Below, in pieces: positions 34,838 through 41,991 of a stretch of 64,000 nt of DNA. The notes beneath the pieces are model-generated. The model was not told the DNA's origin, did not search any database, and worked only from the letters and a program-made list of their open reading frames with translations. The stretch spans positions 2,456,501 through 2,520,500 of the forward strand of contig NZ_CP021434.1 in NCBI RefSeq assembly GCF_002162355.1, given 5' to 3'. This DNA is from Tumebacillus avium. GTDB lineage: Bacteria > Bacillota > Bacilli > Tumebacillales > Tumebacillaceae. Each line of letters starts with the position of its first letter. Within the stretch, counting starts at the first letter, position 1. The position numbers were made by a program, and so were the translations under genes.

Positions 34838-34869
34838 AGCGGCCTCCCGGATTGGGAGGCCGCTTTTTT
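34838..34869 (+). terminator. Rho-independent terminator of the 6S RNA unit
   Basis: GAGCGGCCTCCC-GGATT-GGGAGGCCGC followed by TTTTTT; very strong. Confidence 0.93.
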
Positions 34870-34871
34870 GG

Positions 34872-34900
34872 TTGACGGATTTGACTGGCTATTCTAATAT
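34872..34900 (+). promoter_or_regulatory. Sigma-A promoter of fadR
   Basis: -35 TTGACG (34872-34877), 17-bp spacer, -10 TAATAT (34895-34900); predicted start near 34907, immediately before the FadR operator. Confidence 0.7.
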
Positions 34901-34911
34901 AGAATTATGAA

Positions 34912-34931
34912 ATGAATGGACACTCATTCAT
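34912..34931. promoter_or_regulatory. FadR operator
   Basis: ATGAATGGACACTCATTCAT, near-palindromic, differs at three positions from the Bacillus FadR box ATGAATGA-N-TA-N-TCATTCAT. It lies on the predicted transcription start, so FadR would repress its own operon until acyl-CoA releases it. Confidence 0.7.
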
Positions 34932-35535
34932 TGAGGTGAGGACGATCGCACAGAAGAAGAACAATGAAAAGTACGAGGCGATCCTCAATGCCGCCGTCAA
35001 AGTGATTGGCCAAGCCGGCTATCACAATGCGCCAATCTCTAAGATTGCGAGGGAGGCGGGGGTCGCAGATGGTACTGTGTATCTGTATTTCAAGAACAAA
35101 GAAGACATTCTCATCTCGATTCTCCGCGAGACGATCGGCACGATTGTCGACCGGATCCACGACGAGTTGAAGCTCGAAGACGGGGATGCGGCCGAATCTT
35201 TAAAAGGATTGATCACGATCTATTTTGGCATCTTTGGCGTCAATCCTGATTTGGCGATGTTTACACAAGTTCATTTGCGCCAGTCCAATGCGGAAATGCG
35301 CAAGCAGATCGGCGACATCATCCGCCCGTATTACCAAATCATCGACCAGATCATCTTGAAGGGCATCGAATCCGGCGTGTTTCGGGAAAGTATGGATAAG
35401 AGAATTGCCCGCCGCATGATCTTTGGCACGATGGACGAAACTGTGACCGCGTGGATACTCACCGGTGCCAAGTACAGCTTGGCGTCACAAGTTCAGCCGG
35501 TTTACGATGTGATGGTAGGCGGACTTCGCGCATAG
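34912..35535 (+). CDS. fadR: Fatty-acid degradation regulator FadR (TetR family)
   Basis: Up to 207 aa. The helix-turn-helix AGYHNAPISKIAREAGVADG is followed by TVYLYFKNKEDILISILRET. The rest aligns with Bacillus FadR through LRQSNAEMRKQI and ARRMIFGTMDETVTAWIL. FadR represses beta-oxidation genes and is released by long-chain acyl-CoA; etfB-etfA directly follow, as in Bacillus. The start is unclear. ATG 34912 lies inside the operator and about 5 nt from the predicted transcript start, without an SD. The good SD GAGGTGAGG (34933-34941) points to an ATC codon at 34945; GTG 34936 is another choice. Confidence 0.88.
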   Translation: MNGHSFIEVRTIAQKKNNEKYEAILNAAVKVIGQAGYHNAPISKIAREAGVADGTVYLYFKNKEDILISILRETIGTIVDRIHDELKLEDGDAAESLKGLITIYFGIFGVNPDLAMFTQVHLRQSNAEMRKQIGDIIRPYYQIIDQIILKGIESGVFRESMDKRIARRMIFGTMDETVTAWILTGAKYSLASQVQPVYDVMVGGLRA

Positions 35536-35580
35536 CAATGCATAACACTTGGATTTCAAGTCTGAAAGGAGTTCACACCG

Positions 35581-36345
35581 ATGAATATTTTCGTGTGCCT
35601 CAAACAAACGTTTGATACTGAGGAAAAGATCGTTGTCGAAAACGGCCAAGTCAAAGAAGACGGCGTCCGCTTCGTCATGAACCCGTACGATGAGTATGCG
35701 GTTGAAGAAGCGATCAAACTGCGTGATGCAAACGGCGGTTCCGTGACCGTCATCACCATCGGCCCGGAGCGCGCTCAAGAAGCGCTGCGCACGGCGCTGG
35801 CGATGGGCGCTGACGAAGCGGTGCACATCACCGACGAGTCTCTCTTTGGCGATGAATATACGGCATCCAACGTGTTGGCTGCTTACCTGAAAGATCAGTC
35901 TTATGACATCATCCTCTGCGGCAACCAGGCGGTTGACGACGGTTCCGGCCAAGTGGCGATCCGTCTGGCCGAGCTCCTGAACATCCCGCACGTGAGCACG
36001 ATCACCAAGCTGGAAGTAAGCGGCACCGATGTGGTGGCGCACCGCGACGCGGAAGGCGACCTCGAAATCGTCGGCGGCAACTTGCCGATCCTCGTTACTG
36101 CCCAGCAAGGCCTGAACGATCCGCGTTACCCGTCTCTGATCGGGATTCGCAAAGCGAACAAGAAGCCGCTCGCGAATCCGGGCGCAGGCGACCTGAACGT
36201 AGCTGGCGATATCGCGAAGAAAGCCGCAGTTCTGGAAACGTTCCTGCCGGCAGCAAAATCCGGCGGCCGCATCCTGGAAGGCGACAACGAATCGCGCGTC
36301 AAAGAACTGGTCGGCTTGCTGCGCACCGAAGCGAAAGTCCTGTAA
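35581..36345 (+). CDS. etfB: Electron transfer flavoprotein beta subunit
   Basis: 254 aa; SD AAAGGAG before ATG 35581. Segments MNIFVCLKQTFDTEE, VMNPYDEYAVEEAIKLRD and ILCGNQAVDDGSGQV match the family. It binds AMP and, with EtfA, takes electrons from acyl-CoA dehydrogenases during beta-oxidation and passes them to the quinone pool. It lies 45 nt after fadR and is probably in its operon. Confidence 0.96.
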   Translation: MNIFVCLKQTFDTEEKIVVENGQVKEDGVRFVMNPYDEYAVEEAIKLRDANGGSVTVITIGPERAQEALRTALAMGADEAVHITDESLFGDEYTASNVLAAYLKDQSYDIILCGNQAVDDGSGQVAIRLAELLNIPHVSTITKLEVSGTDVVAHRDAEGDLEIVGGNLPILVTAQQGLNDPRYPSLIGIRKANKKPLANPGAGDLNVAGDIAKKAAVLETFLPAAKSGGRILEGDNESRVKELVGLLRTEAKVL

Positions 36346-36387
36346 ATTAGGGATCTTGAACTCGAAAGACAGAGAGGAGCACTACAC

Positions 36388-37374
36388 ATGAGCAGAACAA
36401 TTCTCGTACTGGCAGACCTGCGCAACGGCGCGGTCCGCAACGTGACTTTTGAAATGCTGTCCGCTGCAAAGCGACTGGCGAACGGCGGCACGGTTGTCGC
36501 TTCCATCATCGGCAACAACGGCGCAAACATCAACACCGACGCGCTGGCTCACTACGGCGCTGACAAAGTGCTGGTGGCTGACGACGCGCAATTTGAGAAC
36601 TACGTGCCGGATGCGTACGCATCCGTTCTCGAAGCGATGATCAAAGAAGTGAACCCGAACCTCGTGTTCATGTCGCACTCCGCAATCGGCCGCGACCTCG
36701 CGCCGAAGCTGGCTGCACGTTTTGCTGCCGGTCAAGTGTCCGACATCATCGACGTGACCGAAGACGGCGGCAACCTCGTCTTCACCCGTCCGATCTACGC
36801 GGGCAAAGCGTTCACCAAAAACACCGTCGCTGGCGACATCGTATTTGCGACCGTCCGCCCGAACAACTTGACTGCAGACGAAGCGGACACGTCCCGCTCC
36901 GCTGAAAAAGTTGCCAAGGCATGGGCAGAACTCCCGGCTGGCTCCCTGCGCACCTTCATCAAAGAAGTTGTGAAAAAGTCGACCGGCGGCGTTGACCTGT
37001 CCGAGGCGAAAATCATCGTCTCCGGCGGCCGCGGCGTCAAGTCGCAAGAAGGCTTCAAGCCGCTGTACGAACTGGCGGAAGTCCTCGGTGCAGCTGTCGG
37101 CGCATCCCGCGGCGCTTGCGACGCAGACTACTGCGACTACGCGCTGCAGATCGGCCAAACCGGTAAGGTGGTAACGCCGGACCTGTACTTTGCAGTTGGC
37201 ATCTCCGGTGCGATCCAGCACTTGGCAGGCATGTCCAACTCCAAAGTGATCGTGGCGATCAACAAAGATCCGGAAGCTCCGATCTTCAAAGTGGCAGACT
37301 ACGGCATCGTCGGCGACCTGTTCGACATCGTGCCGATCCTGACCGAAGAGCTGAAAAAACTGCTGGCTGAGTAA
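36388..37374 (+). CDS. etfA: Electron transfer flavoprotein alpha subunit
   Basis: 328 aa; SD GAGAGGAG before ATG 36388. The C-terminal FAD domain shows [39 protein letters not shown] and [20 protein letters not shown] followed by [16 protein letters not shown], the ETF-alpha signature. Holds the FAD of the EtfAB dimer. Last gene of fadR-etfB-etfA. Confidence 0.97.
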   Translation: MSRTILVLADLRNGAVRNVTFEMLSAAKRLANGGTVVASIIGNNGANINTDALAHYGADKVLVADDAQFENYVPDAYASVLEAMIKEVNPNLVFMSHSAIGRDLAPKLAARFAAGQVSDIIDVTEDGGNLVFTRPIYAGKAFTKNTVAGDIVFATVRPNNLTADEADTSRSAEKVAKAWAELPAGSLRTFIKEVVKKSTGGVDLSEAKIIVSGGRGVKSQEGFKPLYELAEVLGAAVGASRGACDADYCDYALQIGQTGKVVTPDLYFAVGISGAIQHLAGMSNSKVIVAINKDPEAPIFKVADYGIVGDLFDIVPILTEELKKLLAE

Positions 37375-37398
37375 TCCGTTCAGCAAACAAGTTCAGCA

Positions 37399-37433
37399 AA
37401 AAAAGACCCTCTTTTGCAGAGGGTCTTTTTTTA
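37399..37433. terminator. Terminator between convergent units
   Basis: AAAAAGACCCTC-TTTTGCA-GAGGGTCTTTTTTT; serves etfA and the gerP-like genes from the other side. Confidence 0.92.
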
Positions 37434-37634
37434 TCGCACCGCTCCCACCGGTCCGGTCGTCGCCGGAACGATCGAGGCAACTGGCCGTACCCCGCGCGAG
37501 ATGGAAACGGATTGGGGCGTGATGATTTCCGTATCGCCAAGCAGCACGACCGAAGACGAGGAGATCGAGTTGATCTTGAACATCCCGACTTGCAGGTCGC
37601 CGTTGTTGACCACTTTGAGTTTGACTTTTTTCAC
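37431..37634 (-). CDS. GerPD-like spore germination protein
   Basis: 67 aa from GTG 37634, which overlaps the previous gene by GTGA and has the SD AAGAGGTG. The core LKVVNNGDLQVGMFKINSIS plus SVVLLGDTE resembles GerPD (short, with VGxIKMNGVSSSALFLIGD in Bacillus). GerP proteins sit in the inner spore coat and let germinants reach the receptors. Third gene of the leftward gerP-like unit. Shortness limits certainty. Confidence 0.7.
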   Translation of the reverse strand: MKKVKLKVVNNGDLQVGMFKINSISSSSVVLLGDTEIITPQSVSISRGVRPVASIVPATTGPVGAVR

Positions 37635-37933
37635 CTGGGGTCCACACCTCTTGTATTGGGACGAAAGGCTTCCAATGTGCCGCCCCACATATTTGCATCG
37701 CGCACTTCTTCATCCACTTGGTTTGCAAAATGCACCCGAGTGTCAATCGGTTCTTCAAACCGGCCTTTGGAAGCGAAACTGGGAGCGCCGCGGTATCCGG
37801 AATATGCTTCGCTGTAGTCAAACGGATCAACGCCTTGCCAGACATCGCCGATCTGCACGACGCCGGAGTTGCCGACGGCGAGCACGATCATCTCCTGTAC
37901 GATGGTCTGTTTGGCGCGCGTTCGCTTAAACAT
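37631..37933 (-). CDS. GerPE-like spore germination protein
   Basis: 100 aa from ATG 37933 (SD GGGGTG). IVLAVGNSGVVQIGDVWQG resembles the GerPE N-terminus, where a short strand pair ends in a GD turn. The C-terminal half (FEEPIDTRVHFANQVDEEVR) also fits GerPE, with its PxP-x-VHTSF region. It lies between GerPF/A-like and GerPD-like genes and overlaps the latter by 4 nt. Likely spore-coat permeability. Confidence 0.62.
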   Translation of the reverse strand: MFKRTRAKQTIVQEMIVLAVGNSGVVQIGDVWQGVDPFDYSEAYSGYRGAPSFASKGRFEEPIDTRVHFANQVDEEVRDANMWGGTLEAFRPNTRGVDPR

Positions 37934-37937
37934 CCGC

Positions 37938-38159
37938 CTACACCCCGGAATTGGTGCTGCCGTCGACGACATCAGGATCGAACGTCGAGGTGTTGTTGAT
38001 CCCGTTGATCGATACTGCGAAATCTCCGGTCAGGCCGCCGCCGGAACCGCTGTAGCTTTTTGCTGCTTCTTTGGGCGCGATAAATCCGGAATCGCCAAAG
38101 ATGACGGTGCCGCCTGAGATGCTGACAATTTTGATCGGACCTCCGACCACGGATGGCAT
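37938..38159 (-). CDS. GerPA/GerPF family spore germination protein
   Basis: 73 aa from ATG 38159 with the SD AAAGGAGCG. MPSVVGGPIKIVSISGGTVIFGD is the GerPA/GerPF start; SYSGSGGGLTGDF and TFDPDVVD complete the family pattern. First gene of the leftward unit. Its closest relative in the window is the rightward gene at 38301, which has exactly the same length. GerPA and GerPF cannot be told apart here. Confidence 0.85.
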   Translation of the reverse strand: MPSVVGGPIKIVSISGGTVIFGDSGFIAPKEAAKSYSGSGGGLTGDFAVSINGINNTSTFDPDVVDGSTNSGV

Positions 38160-38300
38160 GGCACTCGCTCCTTTGTTCATACAAGTCTCTAAAGGCAGGA
38201 TATGTCGAAGCAGAGGAAAGGGTGCGGGCTTTCACCCATGACAGCTGACATGCATAGACTGCCTAGAGAAAAGATTTTAGGCAGCAGAGGTGGTGGCGTC

Positions 38301-38522
38301 GTGCCTGCGATTCTCGGCAATCTAAAAGTGATCAACATCTCTTCTGGCGGAGTATTAAGCATCGGGGATGTAGGTCTTATCTCTCCGAAAACGACAGCCA
38401 AAACGTATGCCGGTTCCGGATCGTTTAATACGGGTGACTTCCCGCAAACGTATAACGTGATCTCCTCGACGAACACCAATGACAATGATGTGCTGGACGA
38501 AAACGTGATCAGCGCTTTCTAA
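38301..38522 (+). CDS. GerPA/GerPF family spore germination protein (divergent copy)
   Basis: 73 aa from GTG 38301 with the SD AGAGGTGG; longer in-frame starts at 38202 lack family similarity. VPAILGNLKVINISSGGVLS, IGDVGLISPKTTAKTYAGSG and FNTGDFPQTYN match GerPA/GerPF closely, ending DNDVLDENVISAF. Divergent from its paralogue; 141 nt separate the two starts and must carry both promoters, probably of a mother-cell sigma factor. Confidence 0.85.
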   Translation: MPAILGNLKVINISSGGVLSIGDVGLISPKTTAKTYAGSGSFNTGDFPQTYNVISSTNTNDNDVLDENVISAF

Positions 38523-38536
38523 CGGGAGGTGAATCG

Positions 38537-38827
38537 ATGCGCGTCAATCAAACGATCAGGATTGGATCACTCAGCGTCAATACGATGTCGAACTCGTCGA
38601 TTTTGCAGATTGGAACCAGCGGCGCCATCAAGGCCCGTTCGGAAGAGATCACCGAGCAAATCACACAAGCGCAGGCCAATCAGGTTGTTGAAGATAAGAT
38701 TCACAAAGAGATCGCTCCGATCCTGAACGCAGAGGGACTGCCGCCTGAAATGCAGCCTCTACAGCAACAGCAACAGCAGCAGCAGCAGCAGCCCGGCAGC
38801 AGGGCGAGAACGAAAAATCGTACCTGA
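38537..38827 (+). CDS. GerPB-like spore germination protein with poly-Gln tail
   Basis: 96 aa; SD GGGAGGTGA before ATG 38537, 14 nt after the previous gene. VNQTIRIGSLSVNTMSNSSI and LQIGTSGAIKARS match GerPB (NQTIQINYLRLESISNSSIL.IGSAGSIKA in Bacillus). The C-terminus departs from the family: a run of ten glutamines encoded mostly by CAG, then a basic end. The stop codon is inside the terminator stem. Confidence 0.82.
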   Translation: MRVNQTIRIGSLSVNTMSNSSILQIGTSGAIKARSEEITEQITQAQANQVVEDKIHKEIAPILNAEGLPPEMQPLQQQQQQQQQQPGSRARTKNRT

Positions 38828-38859
38828 GCAGATTGCAACTGCTCAGGTACGATTTTTTT
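38813..38859. terminator. Bidirectional terminator
   Basis: Perfect 13-bp stem CGTACCTGAGCAG / CTGCTCAGGTACG (38819-38831, 38839-38851) with A-run before and T-run after, between convergent genes. Confidence 0.95.
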
Positions 38860-39265
38860 GCTGCGGCTGGTCGGGCTGGAGGCGGTCGAGTCCGTAGATG
38901 TTGTCGAGGACGTAGGCGTACTGGCGCGTCGCTTCGTAGTACGCTTCCCGGGCGATGGCACATTCCTGCGTTTCCTGTCCAACCGGGCAGGCAGCGTAGC
39001 GCGCTTCTGCTGCCGCCATCACCGCTTGCCACTGCGGAAATGTCGGGTCGGCCGGGCCAAAGGGCGGCGGAGACAAAACATTGTAAAACGGGTCATCAAA
39101 AAAGACCTGCCCGGTGATCAGCTGTGTCTCTTCAAAATACTCTTCCCCGACGATGCCAAATCCGGGCGGAATGGGCGGCGGTACAAGAAAATCGGACGGG
39201 ACATGCGGCAAGAGTCTGACTTGCTGGCGGCGGCGGCGTTTCCACCGGCGGTAGGCGCGGCCCAT
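38843..39265 (-). CDS. Hypothetical protein downstream of a tandem repeat
   Basis: 140 aa; ATG 39265 has a strong SD (GAGGAGGGA). The basic start RRWKRRRRQQ is followed by a proline-rich part (VPPPIPPGFG) and a helical C-terminus with two cysteines (AACPVGQETQECAIAREAYY). No family recognised; it lies beside gerP-like genes and could be a spore-coat protein, an inference from place and composition only. Its upstream region is a 13-bp tandem repeat. Confidence 0.65.
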   Translation of the reverse strand: MGRAYRRWKRRRRQQVRLLPHVPSDFLVPPPIPPGFGIVGEEYFEETQLITGQVFFDDPFYNVLSPPPFGPADPTFPQWQAVMAAAEARYAACPVGQETQECAIAREAYYEATRQYAYVLDNIYGLDRLQPDQPQQKNRT

Positions 39266-39289
39266 GGGCTGGCTCCCTCCTCTGTGTTA

Positions 39290-39388
39290 GATCAGCACTT
39301 TTGATCAGCACTTTTGATCAGCACTTTTGATCAGCACTTTTGATCAGCACTTTTGATCAGCACTTTTGATCAGCACTTTTGATCAGCA
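39290..39388. repeat. Tandem repeat, 7 full copies of a 13-mer
   Basis: GATCAGCACTTTT is repeated seven times without a mismatch (39290-39380), followed by a partial copy GATCAGCA. It sits 25-120 bp upstream of the minus-strand gene starting at 39265, where its promoter should be. Confidence 0.98.
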
Positions 39389-39487
39389 TATGGAGCGGCC
39401 TATGGGAGGGTGTGCCGGATTGTGCGGCCGGGCGGCGATTTCGTTCGACAATTTCCCGGGAAATCGACGGCAAAGGAGGTTGCTGTC

Positions 39488-39527
39488 GAAAGAGAAACGG
39501 CCCTCCCGCGAAGGGAGAGCCGTTTTG
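39488..39527 (-). terminator. Terminator of the cyclophilin gene
   Basis: On the minus strand AAACGGCTCTCCC-TTCGC-GGGAGGGCCGTTT followed by CTCTTT. Confidence 0.82.
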
Positions 39528-39543
39528 TCGAGGGGTGCCAGGT

Positions 39544-40230
39544 TTACTTTTCTTCGATGGTGATCGTTTCGATGTGCACGTCTTCCTGCGGTTTGCTCAT
39601 TTCGCCGCTTGGGCTTTGGCCGACCGGCACAGAGGCGATTTTGTCGACGATCTCGATGCCTTCGGTCACTTCGCCAAAGACGGTGTAGTTCGGCATGCGA
39701 TTGAGCCCGTCCACTTGCGAGCCGCTGCCGATGAAGAATTGGCTGCCGTTGGTGTCGGGGCCGGCGTTGGCCATCGCGACGATGCCTTTGGTGTATTGTT
39801 TTGCCGGGGGCAGTTCGTCTTCGAATTGGTAGCCGGGGCCGCCGGCGCCTGTGCCGGTCGGGTCGCCGGACTGGATCATGAAGTCTTTGATCACGCGGTG
39901 GAAAGTGACACCGTCGTAGTATTTGTCTTGGGCGAGGAAGACGAAGTTGTTGACCGTAACCGGAGCTTCGTCATCGAGCAGCTTGATTTTGATATCGCCT
40001 TTGTTGGTTTTCAATGTGGCAGTGTACGTTTTGGCTTTGTCGATCTTCATCTCCGGCTTCTTGGCGTATTGCTTTTGCGGTTTCGAAGTGTCGACAGAAC
40101 CGCTGTTGTTCTGGTCCTGCTGCTGGTTGTTGTTGTTCTCTTGCGTGTTTTCGTCTGTGCCGCAGCCGGACAGAATCGTCGTGACCAGCGCGGTCGCCAG
40201 CACGGTGGTAAACAAGGTCCGTTTGTTCAT
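39544..40230 (-). CDS. Lipoprotein peptidyl-prolyl cis-trans isomerase (cyclophilin)
   Basis: 228 aa from ATG 40230 (SD TGGAGGAG). The lipobox TILSGC anchors it outside the membrane; a Asn/Gln-rich linker follows (ENNNNQQQDQNNSG). The cyclophilin domain starts about residue 65: LLDDEAPVTVNNFVFLAQ, YYDGVTFHRVIKDFMIQSGD (active-site Arg), GIVAMANAGPDTNGSQFFI and FGEVTEGIEIVDKIA. It speeds proline isomerisation in secreted proteins. Its promoter is divergent from and adjacent to the hisS T-box promoter. Confidence 0.95.
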   Translation of the reverse strand: MNKRTLFTTVLATALVTTILSGCGTDENTQENNNNQQQDQNNSGSVDTSKPQKQYAKKPEMKIDKAKTYTATLKTNKGDIKIKLLDDEAPVTVNNFVFLAQDKYYDGVTFHRVIKDFMIQSGDPTGTGAGGPGYQFEDELPPAKQYTKGIVAMANAGPDTNGSQFFIGSGSQVDGLNRMPNYTVFGEVTEGIEIVDKIASVPVGQSPSGEMSKPQEDVHIETITIEEK

Positions 40231-40270
40231 CTGTTGCTCCTCCAGTTCAATTAGGGCATATTCTGACTCT

Positions 40271-40298
40271 ATTGTATCAGGCATCCAAATGAAGGCAA
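40271..40298 (-). promoter_or_regulatory. Promoter of the cyclophilin gene
   Basis: Minus strand: -35 TTGCCT (40293-40298), 16-bp spacer, -10 TACAAT (40271-40276). Confidence 0.55.
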
Positions 40299-40303
40299 GT
40301 CTG

Positions 40304-40332
40304 TTGACAAAGGTTGACAAGGTGCTTACAAT
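40304..40332 (+). promoter_or_regulatory. Sigma-A promoter of the T-box-hisS unit
   Basis: -35 TTGACA (40304-40309), 17-bp spacer, -10 TACAAT (40327-40332); near-consensus, predicted start about 40339. Confidence 0.85.
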
Positions 40333-40359
40333 AAAAGACAAATAAATTCCATCTTGTTG

Positions 40360-40648
40360 CAAAAGCTGTGAGAAGGAGAGTACAACTTTTTAGATCGTGC
40401 AGAGAGCCGGTGGGTGGTGCGAACCGGTCGGTCGGAGAGTTGGAAACACACCTTTGAGCTGTGGCCCGAACGGCTGCCCGATGGCAGCTCACTAGACGTC
40501 ACCGGAGACTTCCACCGTTATCAGCGGAAGAGGGGTTAGTTGTTTTGACTCCTGATGAGTGGTCATGTGCGGCTGTTGAGTTCGTGCATGGCAAGATGGG
40601 TGGTACCGCGAGCAAGCTCTCGTCCCGTTATGGGATGGGAGTTTTTTT
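40360..40648 (+). promoter_or_regulatory. T-box leader, histidine-specific
   Basis: Stem I with AGAGAGCCGGTGGGTGG (40401 onward) and the specifier loop GGAAACACACCTTTGAG, where CAC (40447-40449) reads histidine. The T-box core TGGGTGGTACCGCG ends at 40610, and the terminator CTCTCGTCCC-GTTAT-GGGATGGGAG with T7 ends near 40648. Uncharged tRNA-His would stabilise the antiterminator and let hisS be transcribed. The base that should face the tRNA discriminator is U. Confidence 0.92.
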
Positions 40649-40685
40649 ATTTGCTCAAACAAATTTTTGGAGGAGGGTTTTGAAG

Positions 40686-41933
40686 ATGGAACGTGTGAAT
40701 CGTCCGCGCGGCACAGCAGATCTGCTGCCGCGGGAAGTGCAGGATTGGCAGCGTCTGGAGGCAAAGGCAAGGGAGGTGTGCGGGCATTTCCATGTTCAGG
40801 AGATCAGAACCCCGCTGTTTGAGCACACCGAGCTGTTTATGCGCGGCGTCGGTGACGGGACCGACATTGTGGAGAAGGAGATGTACACGTTTCTCGACAA
40901 AGGCGGGCGGAGTTTGACGCTGCGGCCGGAAGGGACGTCGGCGGTGGCCAGGGCGGTGCTGGAAAACAAGCTGTATGTGGAAACGCTCCCGCTCAAGCTG
41001 TATTATCTGGCCCCGATGTTTCGCTATGAGCGGCCGGGGACGGGGCGGCTGCGTCAGCACCACCAGTTTGGGATCGAAGTGGTCGGCAGCGATAGCGCCG
41101 CCGCCGATGTGGAAGTTGTGGCGCTGGCGATGCGGTTTTATGAGGAGATCGGAGCCAAAGGGCTGACGGTGGCGCTCAACTCGGTCGGATGCAAGGAATG
41201 CCGCCCGCAGTACCGGGAGGAGTTGCTGGAGTACTTGGAGCTGCGGCTGGAGGCGATGTGCGGGGATTGTCAGCGGCGGGCGGAGAAGAATCCGCTGCGC
41301 ATCCTCGACTGCAAAGAATCGTGCTGCCAGGCGGCGGTGCTGGGGGCTCCGTCGATTCAGGAGTGTTTGTGCGGCGCCTGCAAGGCGCATTTTGACCGGG
41401 TGGTGCAAGGGCTGGATGCGCTTAGACTACCGTATCGGGTCGATGCGCGTCTGGTGCGCGGGCTCGATTATTACACGCGGACGGTGTTTGAAGTGATGAC
41501 CCCATCGGGAGCGACAGTGTCGGCCGGGGGACGCTATAACGGGCTGTACACGGAGTTGGGCGGCGTGGAGCTGCCGGCCGTGGGCTTCGGGGCCGGGCTG
41601 GAGCGAGCACTGCTCTTGTTGCAGGAGCAGGGCGTGACACTTGCGGAAACTGAGCCGGGCGTGGATGTGTTTGTGATTCCGCTGGGCGAAGCGGCGGAGA
41701 TCGCCGTCCTCCAGACGCTGGATGCTTTGCGCAGAGCCGGGCTGACCGTCGAACGGGACTTCGGCGGCAAAGGGCTGAAGAGCGGGTTAAAGCGCGCCAA
41801 CCGCTTGCAGGCGAAGCGGGCGGTGATCGTCGGTGAGGAAGAGCTGGCCGCCGGGAAATTGCTGGTGAAAGACCTGCAGGACGGCGGGCAGGAGACGCTG
41901 GAACTGGAAGAACTGCTGTATCGGTTGACATAA
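40686..41933 (+). CDS. hisS: Histidine--tRNA ligase
   Basis: 415 aa; ATG 40686 is 8 nt after the SD GGAGGAGGG. Class II motifs: motif 2 region MFRYERPGTGRLRQHHQFGI, the histidine motifs LVRGLDYYTRTVFE and SAGGRYNGL, and motif 3 GFGAGLERALLLL. The C-terminal anticodon-binding domain starts about residue 320. Several extra cysteines (VGCKECRPQ, CGDCQRR, CKESCCQ, CLCGACKAHF) form a possible zinc-binding insertion also known in Bacillus-type enzymes. Controlled by the T-box upstream. aspS, the usual partner, does not follow. Confidence 0.96.
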   Translation: MERVNRPRGTADLLPREVQDWQRLEAKAREVCGHFHVQEIRTPLFEHTELFMRGVGDGTDIVEKEMYTFLDKGGRSLTLRPEGTSAVARAVLENKLYVETLPLKLYYLAPMFRYERPGTGRLRQHHQFGIEVVGSDSAAADVEVVALAMRFYEEIGAKGLTVALNSVGCKECRPQYREELLEYLELRLEAMCGDCQRRAEKNPLRILDCKESCCQAAVLGAPSIQECLCGACKAHFDRVVQGLDALRLPYRVDARLVRGLDYYTRTVFEVMTPSGATVSAGGRYNGLYTELGGVELPAVGFGAGLERALLLLQEQGVTLAETEPGVDVFVIPLGEAAEIAVLQTLDALRRAGLTVERDFGGKGLKSGLKRANRLQAKRAVIVGEEELAAGKLLVKDLQDGGQETLELEELLYRLT

Positions 41934-41957
41934 AATCAAGAAAAAGCAAGTAAAGCG

Positions 41958-41991
41958 AAAGCGACCCGGGAGTTACCGGGTCGCTTTTTTT
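41958..41991. terminator. Terminator between convergent genes
   Basis: GCGACCCGG-GAGTTA-CCGGGTCGC then T7; A-rich on the other side. Confidence 0.92.

Noticed and set aside
38202-38210. TGTCGAA core near the gerP-like genes and another at 43044-43050
   Set aside because: Single copies without consistent spacing to a start; expected by chance at this rate.
39366-39563. Rightward frames through the tandem repeat
   Set aside because: They translate the repeat and run antisense into the cyclophilin gene; no SD.
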